DNA from: Bacteroidota bacterium | Lineage (GTDB): Bacteria; Bacteroidota; Bacteroidia; AKYH767-A; OLB10 | Direction of reading: 5' to 3' | DNA length: 64,000 nt | Assembly (NCBI GenBank): GCA_016714535.1 | Contig: JADKDR010000001.1 | Span: 725,281 to 789,280, forward strand | Shown here: piece after piece, positions 40,868-50,710 of the stretch | How the letters are laid out: every line of letters begins with the position of its first letter | Numbering within the stretch: the stretch's first letter is position 1 | Notes under the pieces: model-generated | Databases searched by the model: none | The model's input: only the letters and a program-made list of their open reading frames with translations | Told to the model about the DNA's origin: nothing | Position numbers and translations under genes: made by a program

Positions 40868-41887
40868 TTAGTTAACTGCCATTGGCTTAGTCTGATTATT
40901 TTCAACCTCTGCCTTTTCAACTTTTGGTATAGCAGAAGATTGCGTTTTAATCCATTTATCAAATTCTTGCTGCGTATCTACAACAACTTTCATTTTCATC
41001 ATATAATGTGAAACCCCACAAATTTTATTACATAGTAAAACATAGTCAAACTTGCTATTGCCTGTAATTTTACGCATCTCGGCAGTTGTAATGGTTGGCT
41101 TAAAATAGAAGTTGGTGGTCATACCCGGGACAGCATTCATTTGTGTACGGAAGTGAGGAAGATAAACGGAGTGAATCACATCCCTCGAATTGATATTCAA
41201 CATTACGGGCTTATTCACAACAAAGTGCATTTCATCTTTTGCAATAATATCATCTTGAGTTTCCTTCTGAGACAAATCTAAACCTAACGGATTATTATCC
41301 TCTATCCTTCTAAAGAAACTGGAACCAAGTTCGTTGTCCTTACCAGCATAGCGTGCAACAAAAACAAATTGTTGCGAGTAAACCTGTATGTTCATTCCGT
41401 CCTTATTATCCGGGCTTGTTATTTTAACCCATTCATTTAAGCCGGTAACAACCAAACCTGCAAGTACAATAGTTGGTATTACTGTCCAAATCACTTCGAC
41501 CGTATTGTTATGCGGGTAGAAATAAGCTCTATGGCCTTCTCTGTAACGGTACTTGTATATGAACCAAAACAATGCAATCTGAGTGATAATAAAAACAGCA
41601 ATAATTATCAGAAAATTAATATTCAATAGATTATCCGTACGAACACCATGTTCAGAAGCTGCAACCGGCAGGGTTAAAGGCATGTACTTTATTATCATGT
41701 AAAAAAACAAGAATAACCCAACAACCATAAAAGCAAGCATTCCCATTGCATTTGCTTTTATATCGCTCTTCAATTCCTTGCTCGGGTCTTCTCCTGTAAG
41801 TTCCTGACTTAAGGTAAGTACCTTCATCAACCGCGCAATAGCTACTACTGCAGCTATTGTTCCTATAATTATTAACAGACTCATCAT
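40868..41887 (-). CDS. coxB: Cytochrome c oxidase subunit II
   Basis: Receives electrons from cytochrome c through CuA and passes them to subunit I. 339 aa with N-terminal spans (MSLLIIIGTIAAVVAIARL, a second near LAFMVVGLFLFFYMIIKY, and the canonical pair around INFLIIIAVFIITQIALFWFIY and TVIPTIVLAGLVV). The CuA site is complete: VIHSVYLPHFR, then LLCNKICGVSHYMM (Cys-x3-Cys, His, Met). The extra N-terminal spans are common in Bacteroidota homologues. It sits between actF and coxA in the same orientation. Confidence 0.94.
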   Translation of the reverse strand: MMSLLIIIGTIAAVVAIARLMKVLTLSQELTGEDPSKELKSDIKANAMGMLAFMVVGLFLFFYMIIKYMPLTLPVAASEHGVRTDNLLNINFLIIIAVFIITQIALFWFIYKYRYREGHRAYFYPHNNTVEVIWTVIPTIVLAGLVVTGLNEWVKITSPDNKDGMNIQVYSQQFVFVARYAGKDNELGSSFFRRIEDNNPLGLDLSQKETQDDIIAKDEMHFVVNKPVMLNINSRDVIHSVYLPHFRTQMNAVPGMTTNFYFKPTITTAEMRKITGNSKFDYVLLCNKICGVSHYMMKMKVVVDTQQEFDKWIKTQSSAIPKVEKAEVENNQTKPMAVN

Positions 41888-41919
41888 TAATCTATTTTTC
41901 TTTTTCTTTCTATAAAAAA

Positions 41920-43110
41920 TTAAATACTGTGTTGCGCACTCTCTATCATCATTGGGTGTTTTTCGCGAACTAATTTTGCCTTTGCCAATGAATTAAATGT
42001 AACGTAAAGGAAACCTCCAAGGAATCCTATTACAGTTCCCACTTCCATAAAAGAGAATTGCCAATGATGCCCGAAAGATGACATAGCACCCGGGGTTATC
42101 ATATTCCAGTTATCCAATAAATGTCCACACAATATTATTGTTCCACCTATCAACAAGGTATTCATTTTACGCTTCGCATCGCGGGTCATTAAAATCAAAA
42201 ACGGAAAAACGAAGTTGAGGAAAAACGCAATCCATACCGGCCAACGATAATGCTCAAAACGTGTACGGAAATAAACTACCTCTTCAGGTAAGTTTGAATA
42301 CCATATTAACATAAACTGAGAAAACCATAAATACGTCCAAAATACTGAAAATGCAAACATAAATTTACCTACATCATGCAAGTGATGCTCTGTTACATCC
42401 TGTAATAAATTTTTTCTCTTTAAGAAAACAATAATCATGGCCATCATTGATAGTCCACTAACCCAAATTCCTGAAAAGGTATACCAACCGAACAATGTAC
42501 TAAACCAATGTGTATCTATTGACATAATAAAATCCCAAGCCATTACACTTGTGCTTATGCCAAACAATACCAAAAAAACAGCACCCAATGTAATATTCCT
42601 TTTATGAATGGAAACACCACCTTCTTCTTCTTCGGCAAGAGAACGCTTACGAAAATAATAAGCAAATCCACACCAGATTAAACTGTACAAAAGTACACGA
42701 ATAATGAAAAAAGGCTTGTTTAAAAATCCGCTTTTCCCGGCAATAATAGCATCGTAGTGAGCGCCACCTTCTTCATATAAGGAATCATCCATCCAGTGCC
42801 ACAAATGATGTTGATGAAACACACCGGCAAGAACAATAATCAGCATGATTGGCATGGCAACATAAAGCCATTGGCTCATTGCTTCGGGAACCCGCATAAT
42901 CATTGCACTCCAACCCACCTCGGCTACGTACTGCACGGCCATAAAAAACACCATTACTAAAGCTATCCCCATAAAGAAGAAATTTGCCCAAAGCAAATTA
43001 CTCCATGCCTGGTGGGAATTAAAAATAAAAGTGCAAACGATAGAAACCAACCCTATCAGCATCATAATGCCGAATGTCATTTTGTGTTTCCCTGTAAATG
43101 TGAAATTCAT
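41920..43110 (-). CDS. actF: Alternative complex III subunit F (NrfD/PsrC-like membrane protein)
   Basis: 396 aa, about ten membrane spans, matching the quinol:cytochrome c oxidoreductase membrane subunit that follows ActE in Bacteroidota. Segments such as YVAMPIMLIIVLAGVFHQHHLWHWMDD and WDFIMSIDTHWFSTLFGWYTFSGIWVSG are typical. ActF is thought to contribute to the membrane half of the complex beside ActC; a role in proton movement is a proposal from family work. It lies 42 bp after actE and 32 bp before coxB. Confidence 0.9.
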   Translation of the reverse strand: MNFTFTGKHKMTFGIMMLIGLVSIVCTFIFNSHQAWSNLLWANFFFMGIALVMVFFMAVQYVAEVGWSAMIMRVPEAMSQWLYVAMPIMLIIVLAGVFHQHHLWHWMDDSLYEEGGAHYDAIIAGKSGFLNKPFFIIRVLLYSLIWCGFAYYFRKRSLAEEEEGGVSIHKRNITLGAVFLVLFGISTSVMAWDFIMSIDTHWFSTLFGWYTFSGIWVSGLSMMAMIIVFLKRKNLLQDVTEHHLHDVGKFMFAFSVFWTYLWFSQFMLIWYSNLPEEVVYFRTRFEHYRWPVWIAFFLNFVFPFLILMTRDAKRKMNTLLIGGTIILCGHLLDNWNMITPGAMSSFGHHWQFSFMEVGTVIGFLGGFLYVTFNSLAKAKLVREKHPMMIESAQHSI

Positions 43111-43152
43111 ATTCTGATTTTCTTTCGAAGTTTATCTAAATTAAATACACTA

Positions 43153-43788
43153 TTAATTAGTAGTAGCAGTAACTGTTGCAGAGTCGGCTGGTGCGGTTGC
43201 CGGCTGCCCGGCCTTTTGTAACTCGCGCACGTACATAACAATTTGCCAACGTTGGTCGGGCAACAGTTGCCCACCATGTGGACCCATTAAGTTCAATCCG
43301 TGTGTTATGGTATGATAGATTTTACCATCCGATAAATCGCGCATGGCGCCACCTCGCGATGACGTGCCTGTTGCGTAGGATGGTGGTGCACCTGGAAACT
43401 TACCATCTGCAACCAAATTACCATCACCATTACCTTCGGTACCATGGCAATTGGTACAATAAATTGCATAGAGTCGTTTTCCCTCTTCCATATTACGCTT
43501 GTCAGATGCTAGCGGATTCGTAGCTTCAACTCCGGCCTTTTCATAACCAGCATTATCTGCGGTATAATTAAAAGCCATAAAACCGCGAGGTATAGAACCT
43601 TCGGCAGGTTTACGTGCCGATAAACTATCGGCCGATAAATTGCTAGGTGCATACGTCTCGTAAGCAGGGCCGCGATACATGTCAGGAAAGTATTCGTAGC
43701 CCGGATATTTTTTTGCATCGCGACAAGATGTGAGGGCGCTAATGGCCAACAAACAAACTGCTACTGATGTTTTATATTTAAATGTCAT
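43153..43788 (-). CDS. actE: Alternative complex III subunit E, monoheme cytochrome c lipoprotein
   Basis: 211 aa. Signal with lipobox ISALTSC (Cys22) so the protein is lipid-anchored on the periplasmic side. One c-type heme motif, CTNCH, in YCTNCHGTEGNGDGN, with distal Met probably in LNLMGPHGGQL. It hands electrons from the complex to cytochrome c or directly to the oxidase (family knowledge). The C-terminal Ala/Thr-rich tail (PATAPADSATVTATTN) is low complexity. Confidence 0.92.
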   Translation of the reverse strand: MTFKYKTSVAVCLLAISALTSCRDAKKYPGYEYFPDMYRGPAYETYAPSNLSADSLSARKPAEGSIPRGFMAFNYTADNAGYEKAGVEATNPLASDKRNMEEGKRLYAIYCTNCHGTEGNGDGNLVADGKFPGAPPSYATGTSSRGGAMRDLSDGKIYHTITHGLNLMGPHGGQLLPDQRWQIVMYVRELQKAGQPATAPADSATVTATTN

Positions 43789-43813
43789 ACTAATTGTAAG
43801 TTCTTAGTTTAAA

Positions 43814-44329
43814 CTATCTGATTTCTAAGGCACCTTCTGCCATAACCATTTTCTTTATTTTCTCAATGTCGTCTTTGCCGCCTGGTTCAATGCACATTAC
43901 AAAATGATCATCGGTTACGCGCGGGTGAACCACTTCTGGTTCAACACCTGGCAATATTTTACAGCGTAATAAAAAGGTAATAACCATTCCGTGTGCAGCA
44001 CATAAAACCGTAGATTCAAATGTCACCGGAATAAAGGCAGGCATATTTTTAAAAAACGCATAATTAGGTTTTCCTCCAATATCCATTGGCCAATCAACAA
44101 TATTCATATACCATATCATTAACAATGCAAGACTGGTACCTGTAATACCGAACATGAATGCACATACGGATATACGGGTACGTTTTAAGCCTAAGGCCTG
44201 ATCCATTCCATGAATAGGATAAGGTGAAACCACATCGGTAACATTAACTTGATGATGACGCAAGTGCTCCACGGCATGTAAGACTTTGTGTTCATCATTA
44301 AAAATTCCAAAAATGGGTGCATTACTCAT
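43814..44329 (-). CDS. actD: Alternative complex III subunit D (DUF3341)
   Basis: 171 aa with two membrane spans (VCAFMFGITGTSLALLMIWY and PVTFESTVLCAAHGMVITFLL) and a soluble N-terminal region beginning IFGIFNDEHKVLHAVEHLRHH, the DUF3341 pattern. It is a membrane accessory subunit of alternative complex III. Its start overlaps the end of actC by 8 bp, a sign of translational coupling. Confidence 0.92.
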   Translation of the reverse strand: MSNAPIFGIFNDEHKVLHAVEHLRHHQVNVTDVVSPYPIHGMDQALGLKRTRISVCAFMFGITGTSLALLMIWYMNIVDWPMDIGGKPNYAFFKNMPAFIPVTFESTVLCAAHGMVITFLLRCKILPGVEPEVVHPRVTDDHFVMCIEPGGKDDIEKIKKMVMAEGALEIR

Positions 44330-45707
44330 GATGTGCTGCTCCTTTCTTTACTTGTGATGTTGATGTATGGAAAATTGTTTTTAACTCGCTCATAGCAATT
44401 ACAGGGAAGAAACGTGTGAACAAAAGGAAAGGAACAAAGAACAAACCCATTGATCCAATAAAGATTCCCATCTCAACCCATGTATTACGATAATATAACC
44501 AGCTTGAAGGCACATAGTCACGGTGCAATGAAGTAACAATAATTACAAATCGCTCAAACCACATTCCTACATTTACAACGATACTCATAAAGAAAGTAAA
44601 CGTTATGTTTCTGCGAAGACGTGAACTCCAGAATAATTGAGGAGAGATTACATTACAACTCATCATCATCCAATAAGCCCACCAATATGGCCCGGTAGCG
44701 CGATTGAGGAAACAATATTGCTCGTATTCTACGCCTGAATACCAGGCAATAAAGAACTCGGTAATATAGGCTATACCAACAATGGATCCAGTAAGAACGA
44801 TGATGCGGTTCATCATATCGATATGATAGATGGTAATATAGTCCTGCATATTAAGCACCTTACGAACAATGATTAGTAAGGTTTGTACCATAGCGAAACC
44901 AGAGAAGATGGCCCCAGCTACGAAATAAGGAGGAAATATGGTGGTGTGCCATCCAGGTATAACCGAAGTTGCAAAGTCCATAGATACCACCGAGTGTACA
45001 GATAATACAAGTGGAGTTGATAATCCGGCAAGTACTAAAGACATCTCTTCGAAACGCTGCCAATTTTTTGCTTTTCCTGTCCAACCAAAAGAAAGAATCG
45101 TGTACCAGAACTTCATTGATTTAGTTTTGGCGCGGTCGCGCACAGCTGCAAAGTCAGGCAGAAGTCCTGAGTACCAAAATACGAGAGAAACCGTGAAATA
45201 GGTAGAAATTGCAAATACATCCCAAACAAGTGGAGAGTTAAAGTTTGGCCATAGCGAACCAAATTGATTTGCAAACGGGAACGGCCAATACATTAAATAG
45301 GGTCTCCCCATGTGGCCAAGAATAAAAGATGCTGCACAGATTACGGCAAAAATGGTCATGGCTTCGGCACTGCGATTTATACTCAGCCTCCACTTCTGAC
45401 GAAACAGTAATAAGATAGCCGAAATCAATGTGCCAGCGTGGCCAATACCTACCCACCATACGAAGTTGGTAATATCCCAAGCCCAACCCACTGTTTTATT
45501 TAATCCCCAAACACCAATACCGGTAGCGAACGTGTAAGACAAACAAATTACCCACCATAACAATGCGGCACTGGCAACGGTAAAAGCTACCCACCAGTAT
45601 TTGTTTGCCTTACCTTCTATCGGTCTGCAAATATCTTCGGTGATTTGGTGCATGGTCTTGTCACCTGTAATCAGCGCGGGCCTCAAGGGCGATTCTGTAA
45701 CGTGCAT
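44322..45707 (-). CDS. actC: Alternative complex III subunit C (NrfD-like)
   Basis: 461 aa, about ten spans, an NrfD/PsrC-like integral subunit that carries the menaquinol site next to ActB (family knowledge). Typical segments: WAWDITNFVWWVGIGHAGTLISAILLLFRQKWR, ICAASFILGHMGRPYL and VVSMDFATSVIPGWHTTIFPPYFVAGAIFSGFAMV. It follows actB by 63 bp and overlaps actD by 8 bp. Confidence 0.93.
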   Translation of the reverse strand: MHVTESPLRPALITGDKTMHQITEDICRPIEGKANKYWWVAFTVASAALLWWVICLSYTFATGIGVWGLNKTVGWAWDITNFVWWVGIGHAGTLISAILLLFRQKWRLSINRSAEAMTIFAVICAASFILGHMGRPYLMYWPFPFANQFGSLWPNFNSPLVWDVFAISTYFTVSLVFWYSGLLPDFAAVRDRAKTKSMKFWYTILSFGWTGKAKNWQRFEEMSLVLAGLSTPLVLSVHSVVSMDFATSVIPGWHTTIFPPYFVAGAIFSGFAMVQTLLIIVRKVLNMQDYITIYHIDMMNRIIVLTGSIVGIAYITEFFIAWYSGVEYEQYCFLNRATGPYWWAYWMMMSCNVISPQLFWSSRLRRNITFTFFMSIVVNVGMWFERFVIIVTSLHRDYVPSSWLYYRNTWVEMGIFIGSMGLFFVPFLLFTRFFPVIAMSELKTIFHTSTSQVKKGAAHHE

Positions 45708-45770
45708 AGTTTTGCTTCTTTATCTTTTGCAGTAAGTTCTGCTAATTATTTATCCTTTTTGTTAATTCGT

Positions 45771-48700
45771 TTATGCGTGATGCGACTCATCGCGATTCCA
45801 AATTTTAGTTTGGTAGAATACGGATGGTTGCACATTTATTTCTTCAAGTAGCCAATAGCTGCGCTCTTCTTTAAACATGGCGTTTACTTTACTTTTTTCA
45901 TCCTTGGCATCACCAAAAACAATTGCATCAGTTGGGCAGGTTTGTTGGCAAGCGGTTTTTATTTCTCCATCCTGAGGCCTGCGGCTCTCCTTTTTAGCTG
46001 TAAGTTTTCCGTCCTGAATACGCTGAATACACATAGTGCATTTTTCCATTACTCCTTTGCTTCGCACGGTAACATCAGGATTAAGAACCATTCGGCCTGT
46101 TTCGCTAGTTTGGTTAAATGGATAAGCCGGATTTTCACTATAATTAAACCAATTAAATCTTCGTACTTTATATGGGCAGTTATTAGCACAATAACGGGTG
46201 CCGATACAACGATTATAAGCCATCATATTTAAGCCATCGGTACTGTGTGTGGTGGCAGCTACAGGGCAAACCGTTTCGCAAGGTGCATGGTTACAATGCT
46301 GGCACATCACAGGCTGAAACATTACATGGGGATCATCGGCTGTAGGTACTTCCAATTGACCATACATGTCTATTTTGCCAATATCTTCTTTTTTGGCTCT
46401 GGCTTTGGTCATATCAGAAGAATAATACCGGTCGATGCGAATCCAATGCATCTCTCGAGCATTATTGATTTCAGTTTTTCCAACTACAGCTACATTATTT
46501 TCTGCCTGACAAGCTACCACACAGGCTCCACAACCTATACAAGAGTTTAGGTCTATACCCATTTGCCAGTGATGTATATTTTTTGGATGTTCAAAATCCT
46601 TCTCGGTAGCCCACAAGTCAATATCTTTTGGTCTTTGTTTACCTTCTGGTGTTGCTACGGTAAGGTCTGCGTTTCCGGCTTTAGCATCTTTTTTCCATTC
46701 TGCCAAAGTTGACTCCTTCACTATCTCTCGGCCCATCATGGTATGATGCGTTTGGGTAGCAGCCAAGGTATAATCATCATCGGTTGTTTTGGTCATGGTA
46801 CCAGATGCATAATATTTCATACTGCCATTACTGATAGCGACAAATGGATATACGTTTTTACCTATCCCATCGCCAGCAGCACCAACTGCGGTGCGCCCGT
46901 AGCCTAAGGCAATTGCAACTGTATTATCAGCCATTCCCGGCTGGATAAATACAGGAAGCTTTTCTGACTTATTACCAACTTTTATTTCTACTATGTTGCC
47001 CTGATTCAATTTTTTGGCATCGGCCATCTTAGGACCAACACAAACGTAATTATCCCAACATACTTTGCTTATAGGGTCGGGAAATTCTTGTAACCAAGGA
47101 TTATTAGCATGCGAACCATTTCCAGTTCCGGCTTTTTCATATAATACTAATTCAACATCACCTGCTGATTTTTCACTACTGATTTTGCCCGCAGCCGCAT
47201 TTACATCGCCTGCAAAGGTTCCAAACAATGGAGCTACAGCATCATAGGTAACAACACCATCCTGAATTGCCTTATTCCAGCTTCCAAAAGCTGAAGCTGC
47301 AAAATTCTGACTCCATTGAGCCTGCATATAATCATGAAAATTAGTAACTGCACTACCAGCCCAGGTAAGCAAGCTTTCCTGTGCCTGACGCGTATCGTAC
47401 AACTTACTTATAGCAGGTTGCACAAAACTGAATGTGTTTGTATACGGCTCTAAATCGTTCCACGACTCAAGAAAATGACTGTCGGGGCAAAGGTATTTAC
47501 ATGCTTTAGAGGTTTCGTCCATGCGGTCGTTAAACGAAATACTTAGGCTCACTTTTTTTACTGCCTCAGCAAATGCTGCTCCATCGGGAGCGGAATAAGC
47601 CGGGTTGCAGTTATAAATAATAACAGCAGCAATACTTCCTGCACTCATTTCGCTTACTAATGCTGCAAAATCGGTATCGTTGCCTTGTTTATAATTGCAC
47701 ATGCGGCCACTATCGATAGTGCTTCCGTATGAATTTAATAAGGTATTTATTGCATTTACAATAACCTGCTCACTGCTATCATTGCTGCCACTAACTACAA
47801 GTGCTTTTCCACGGGCATTCCATAATTCATTGGCAGCACTTTCAATTTTTGCTTCAGCGGCTGTCTTGCCTCCGCTAACTGCTGAGCCACCGGCCTTTGC
47901 TACTAGTTTGTTATATAAAGCAATGGTAGTTGAGCCAAGTTCACTTGGCTTAACACGCACACGCACATCAGCATTGCTTCCTGTTAACGACAAATAGCTT
48001 TCGAACTGGAAGTGGCGCGACATGCTCTTTTTAGATTTATTTATTTTGCGGTTGCTGGCATATCCACGAGCATGCTCTACCGGAGCCAACCAGGTACCCA
48101 AAAAGTCGCAACCAATGCCGACAATAACATCTGCATTTTCAAAACGGTAAGCAGGTATACCTGCTTTGCCAAACGATTGAAGATTGGCGGCAATTATACC
48201 ATAATGTGAAATAGCATCGTATTGCACATGCTTAGTTGTTGGATATTTAGTGGCAAACTCACCAATTGCTTTTAATGTTGATGGACTTGCAATAGATGAC
48301 GATAATACGCGTATCTGACCACCGCGTGTAGCAATATCTGCTAATTTATTTTTAATATCAGTATCAACTGCGCTCCATGTTGTAGGCTCTCCATTTGTAA
48401 AAGGCCTGCGTGCACGGCTATCATCATACAAGCTCAATACAGAGCCCTGAATCCTTGCGCTGGCTTTACCTGCTGATATTGGTGACAAGTCGTTACCTTC
48501 GATTTTAATAGGGCGACCTTCACGGGTTTTAACCATAATGCTTGCGTACTCATGACCATCATAATATGAACTTGAATACCAATTAGGTACACCAGGAGTA
48601 ATCTCTTCTGGCTTTACCAAATATGGAATTGTCTTGCGCATGGGTGCCTCGCACGCAGCAAGGGTTGCTGCTCCTAATCCAAAACCTAAAAACTTTAGAA

Positions 48701-48851
48701 AATCTCTTCGCGAAGTAGCGCTTTCTTCCTTCGCTTTGTTTTCTACAGCCTTGGTAACCGGCAGATGTTCAATAAATTCGTTATTCTGGTGTTTTAAAAA
48801 CTCCGGATCACGATTTAGCTCTTCCAGTCCTTTCCAATATACTTTGGTCAT
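45771..48851 (-). CDS. actB: Alternative complex III subunit B (Fe-S protein, inactive molybdopterin-like half)
   Basis: 1026 aa. An N-terminal twin-arginine signal (TSRRDFLKFLGFGLGAATLAAC) sends it folded across the membrane; the Cys in LAAC could be a lipid anchor. The middle ~700 residues resemble molybdopterin oxidoreductases, known to be cofactor-free in this complex. The C-terminal ~230 residues hold four cluster-binding runs: SCIGCGACVVACQAEN, CQHCNHAPCETVCPVAA, RCIGTRYCANNCPYKVRR and CTMCIQRIQ...CQQTCPTDAI, fitting three 4Fe-4S and one 3Fe-4S centre. It moves electrons from menaquinol to the ActA/ActE hemes. It lies between actA and actC. Confidence 0.94.
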   Translation of the reverse strand: MTKVYWKGLEELNRDPEFLKHQNNEFIEHLPVTKAVENKAKEESATSRRDFLKFLGFGLGAATLAACEAPMRKTIPYLVKPEEITPGVPNWYSSSYYDGHEYASIMVKTREGRPIKIEGNDLSPISAGKASARIQGSVLSLYDDSRARRPFTNGEPTTWSAVDTDIKNKLADIATRGGQIRVLSSSIASPSTLKAIGEFATKYPTTKHVQYDAISHYGIIAANLQSFGKAGIPAYRFENADVIVGIGCDFLGTWLAPVEHARGYASNRKINKSKKSMSRHFQFESYLSLTGSNADVRVRVKPSELGSTTIALYNKLVAKAGGSAVSGGKTAAEAKIESAANELWNARGKALVVSGSNDSSEQVIVNAINTLLNSYGSTIDSGRMCNYKQGNDTDFAALVSEMSAGSIAAVIIYNCNPAYSAPDGAAFAEAVKKVSLSISFNDRMDETSKACKYLCPDSHFLESWNDLEPYTNTFSFVQPAISKLYDTRQAQESLLTWAGSAVTNFHDYMQAQWSQNFAASAFGSWNKAIQDGVVTYDAVAPLFGTFAGDVNAAAGKISSEKSAGDVELVLYEKAGTGNGSHANNPWLQEFPDPISKVCWDNYVCVGPKMADAKKLNQGNIVEIKVGNKSEKLPVFIQPGMADNTVAIALGYGRTAVGAAGDGIGKNVYPFVAISNGSMKYYASGTMTKTTDDDYTLAATQTHHTMMGREIVKESTLAEWKKDAKAGNADLTVATPEGKQRPKDIDLWATEKDFEHPKNIHHWQMGIDLNSCIGCGACVVACQAENNVAVVGKTEINNAREMHWIRIDRYYSSDMTKARAKKEDIGKIDMYGQLEVPTADDPHVMFQPVMCQHCNHAPCETVCPVAATTHSTDGLNMMAYNRCIGTRYCANNCPYKVRRFNWFNYSENPAYPFNQTSETGRMVLNPDVTVRSKGVMEKCTMCIQRIQDGKLTAKKESRRPQDGEIKTACQQTCPTDAIVFGDAKDEKSKVNAMFKEERSYWLLEEINVQPSVFYQTKIWNRDESHHA

Positions 48852-48951
48852 AGCTCTTTTGATGTATTTGCTTCTTCCTTTTTTAAAATTAGAGATCTTG
48901 ATTTAAAGAAAAGGTAAGCTTTGTTTTTAGTTTACTTTTATTTCAATATTT

Positions 48952-50166
48952 TTAATAATGGCAACGAGCACAATCGGTTCCGCCAATCTTCTCTACACTA
49001 ATTTTGGCGTCTTTTCCATACTGCTTATGCAAATTTTCCATGGTCTTTTCATCATAATATCCGTTGCCGGCTGCTGCAACTTCGGTGGTGCGATGACAAT
49101 CGATACACCAACCCATGGTAAGTGGCTGATCCTGCTTAAGCACTTCCATTTCCTCTACTTTGCCGTGGCATTGTGCACACTCAATTTTACCTGCAACAAC
49201 ATGTTGCGAGTGATTGAAGTACGCCAAATCGGGAAGATTATGAACTCTTACCCATTGAATGGGCCTTTGATTCGGACCATATTTACTGCCATCCCAGTCT
49301 AATGCTGCGTATATCTTGCTAATCTCTTCAGCGCCATAATTGGGTCCTTTTTTAATTCCCTTATGGCAATTCATACACAAGATAGCCGAGGGAATATTTG
49401 CGTGCTTACTTTTCTCAACTCCGCTATGACAATACTTACAATCGATAGCATTATCACCTGCATGAAGTTTATGTGAGAATTTTATAGGTTGATCAGGCTC
49501 ATATCCTTGTGTCACACCTACATCCTTTAAAGCGTACCATCCTTGAACACTGCCTAAAAGACCCCCAATAACAATAATAGCTGCAATTAATTTTTTATTT
49601 GAACGAATCCAAGTTTTGTAAAATGCTTTGCCTCTTAATACAATGGGATGCGGAATTCCTTCTTTATTACGTAATGCCGACTCGAGACTTTTTTGAACTT
49701 TGCTTAAAGAAATAGCAAGAAAGATGAGAATGGCAGTAACGGTAAGTAACAACCAAGGAAAACCTTGCTCTTGCGCTACAGGAGCAACTGTGCTGGCACC
49801 GGGAACTGCAACAGGGTCCTTAAAATCTTTTACATACTTTAAAACGGCCTTAATTTCTGCATCGCTCAAGTTTTGCGAAGTCATTACGGCACCGTTATAT
49901 TCTTTGAAAATAGCAACCGCATAAGGATCCCCAGACTTCACTACAGCCTGAGAGTTGCGTATCCATTTTATGAGCCAATCTTCGGGCCTGCGCTTATGCA
50001 CGTCCTTCAATCCTGGACCTATAAGCTTTTCAGCATTGGCATAATGGCAACTGGCGCAATTCGTTTTAAACAAGGCTTCGCCATCCTGACTGATGGCTGA
50101 AGTACAGAAAAATGTAAATACGACCAGTAAGAGAAATCTTTGAATGCGAATAAGAGGTGAATTCAT
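48952..50166 (-). CDS. actA: Alternative complex III subunit A, multiheme cytochrome c
   Basis: Start chosen at ATG 50166 (MNSPLIRIQRFLLLVVFTFFC), giving 404 aa with a signal peptide; a longer frame to 50262 would run through the promoter. The N-terminal class I cytochrome c domain has CASCH and GPGLKDVHKRR. After a membrane span (LLTVTAILIFLAISL) and another (LIAAIIVIGGLLGSV) come five motifs: CKYCH, CMNCH, CAQCH, CIDCH and CARCH (near the C-terminus). That is six c-type hemes, one more than the pentaheme subunit described for Rhodothermus. It passes electrons out of the complex. First gene of the act-cox operon. Confidence 0.93.
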   Translation of the reverse strand: MNSPLIRIQRFLLLVVFTFFCTSAISQDGEALFKTNCASCHYANAEKLIGPGLKDVHKRRPEDWLIKWIRNSQAVVKSGDPYAVAIFKEYNGAVMTSQNLSDAEIKAVLKYVKDFKDPVAVPGASTVAPVAQEQGFPWLLLTVTAILIFLAISLSKVQKSLESALRNKEGIPHPIVLRGKAFYKTWIRSNKKLIAAIIVIGGLLGSVQGWYALKDVGVTQGYEPDQPIKFSHKLHAGDNAIDCKYCHSGVEKSKHANIPSAILCMNCHKGIKKGPNYGAEEISKIYAALDWDGSKYGPNQRPIQWVRVHNLPDLAYFNHSQHVVAGKIECAQCHGKVEEMEVLKQDQPLTMGWCIDCHRTTEVAAAGNGYYDEKTMENLHKQYGKDAKISVEKIGGTDCARCHY

Positions 50167-50233
50167 AAGATAAGAGTTTGATGGCGAGCAATGATTTTCA
50201 TTGCTATTCAAGGCACCACCTTTTTTCAACGCG

Positions 50234-50262
50234 CAAATGTAATACGAAAACATATTTCCCAA
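50234..50262 (-). promoter_or_regulatory. Promoter of the act-cox operon
   Basis: In minus-strand sense, TTG (50262-50260), 18 nt, then TACATTTG (50241-50234), a full match to TTG-N18/19-TAnnTTTG. It lies 68 nt upstream of the chosen actA start and argues against a longer ActA. Confidence 0.72.
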
Positions 50263-50710
50263 AATAAATGTTAACTTTTTTTACAAAACATATTTTAACC
50301 ATAGATAAAAAGGTAAACTTTGTTAAAACAATTGATAGGCAAGAGTTTGGGGATTGCCTCTACTATCCGGTGTATTTCTATGTTTAAAATAGTAGTTTAA
50401 TATGTAGGTTATCGTTTACCTCCACATAATTTATGCTTGTAATTTTTTGCATCGGTATTCAATGTTAAAGGTGAGTATATTGAAACATCTTAAGTAATTC
50501 CATTTGTTACTTGATTCCTATTTTTTACATTTCTTTCAATTTGTTGTAAGAAAGACAAAGAAATGTATTTGTAACGCTTACCATATATGAAAGCAATGGT
50601 TAATTGCAGTTAATTAAAATCACTGATGAGCTATACATGCTTCATAAAAATGAAAAAACAGGTAATGATTGGTTTATTACCTGTTAAATTTGAATTATAA
50701 AGTCACCTTC
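50263..50710. other. Intergenic region upstream of the act-cox operon
   Basis: About 450 bp between actA and the 3' end of the cargo array. It is AT-rich. I see no tRNA or conserved short frame. Regulatory sites for the respiratory operon would be expected here but none can be named. Confidence 0.5.

Noticed and set aside
50167..50262. Longer ActA starting at 50262
   Set aside because: The extension overlaps a full promoter match and would put 32 polar residues before the signal peptide.
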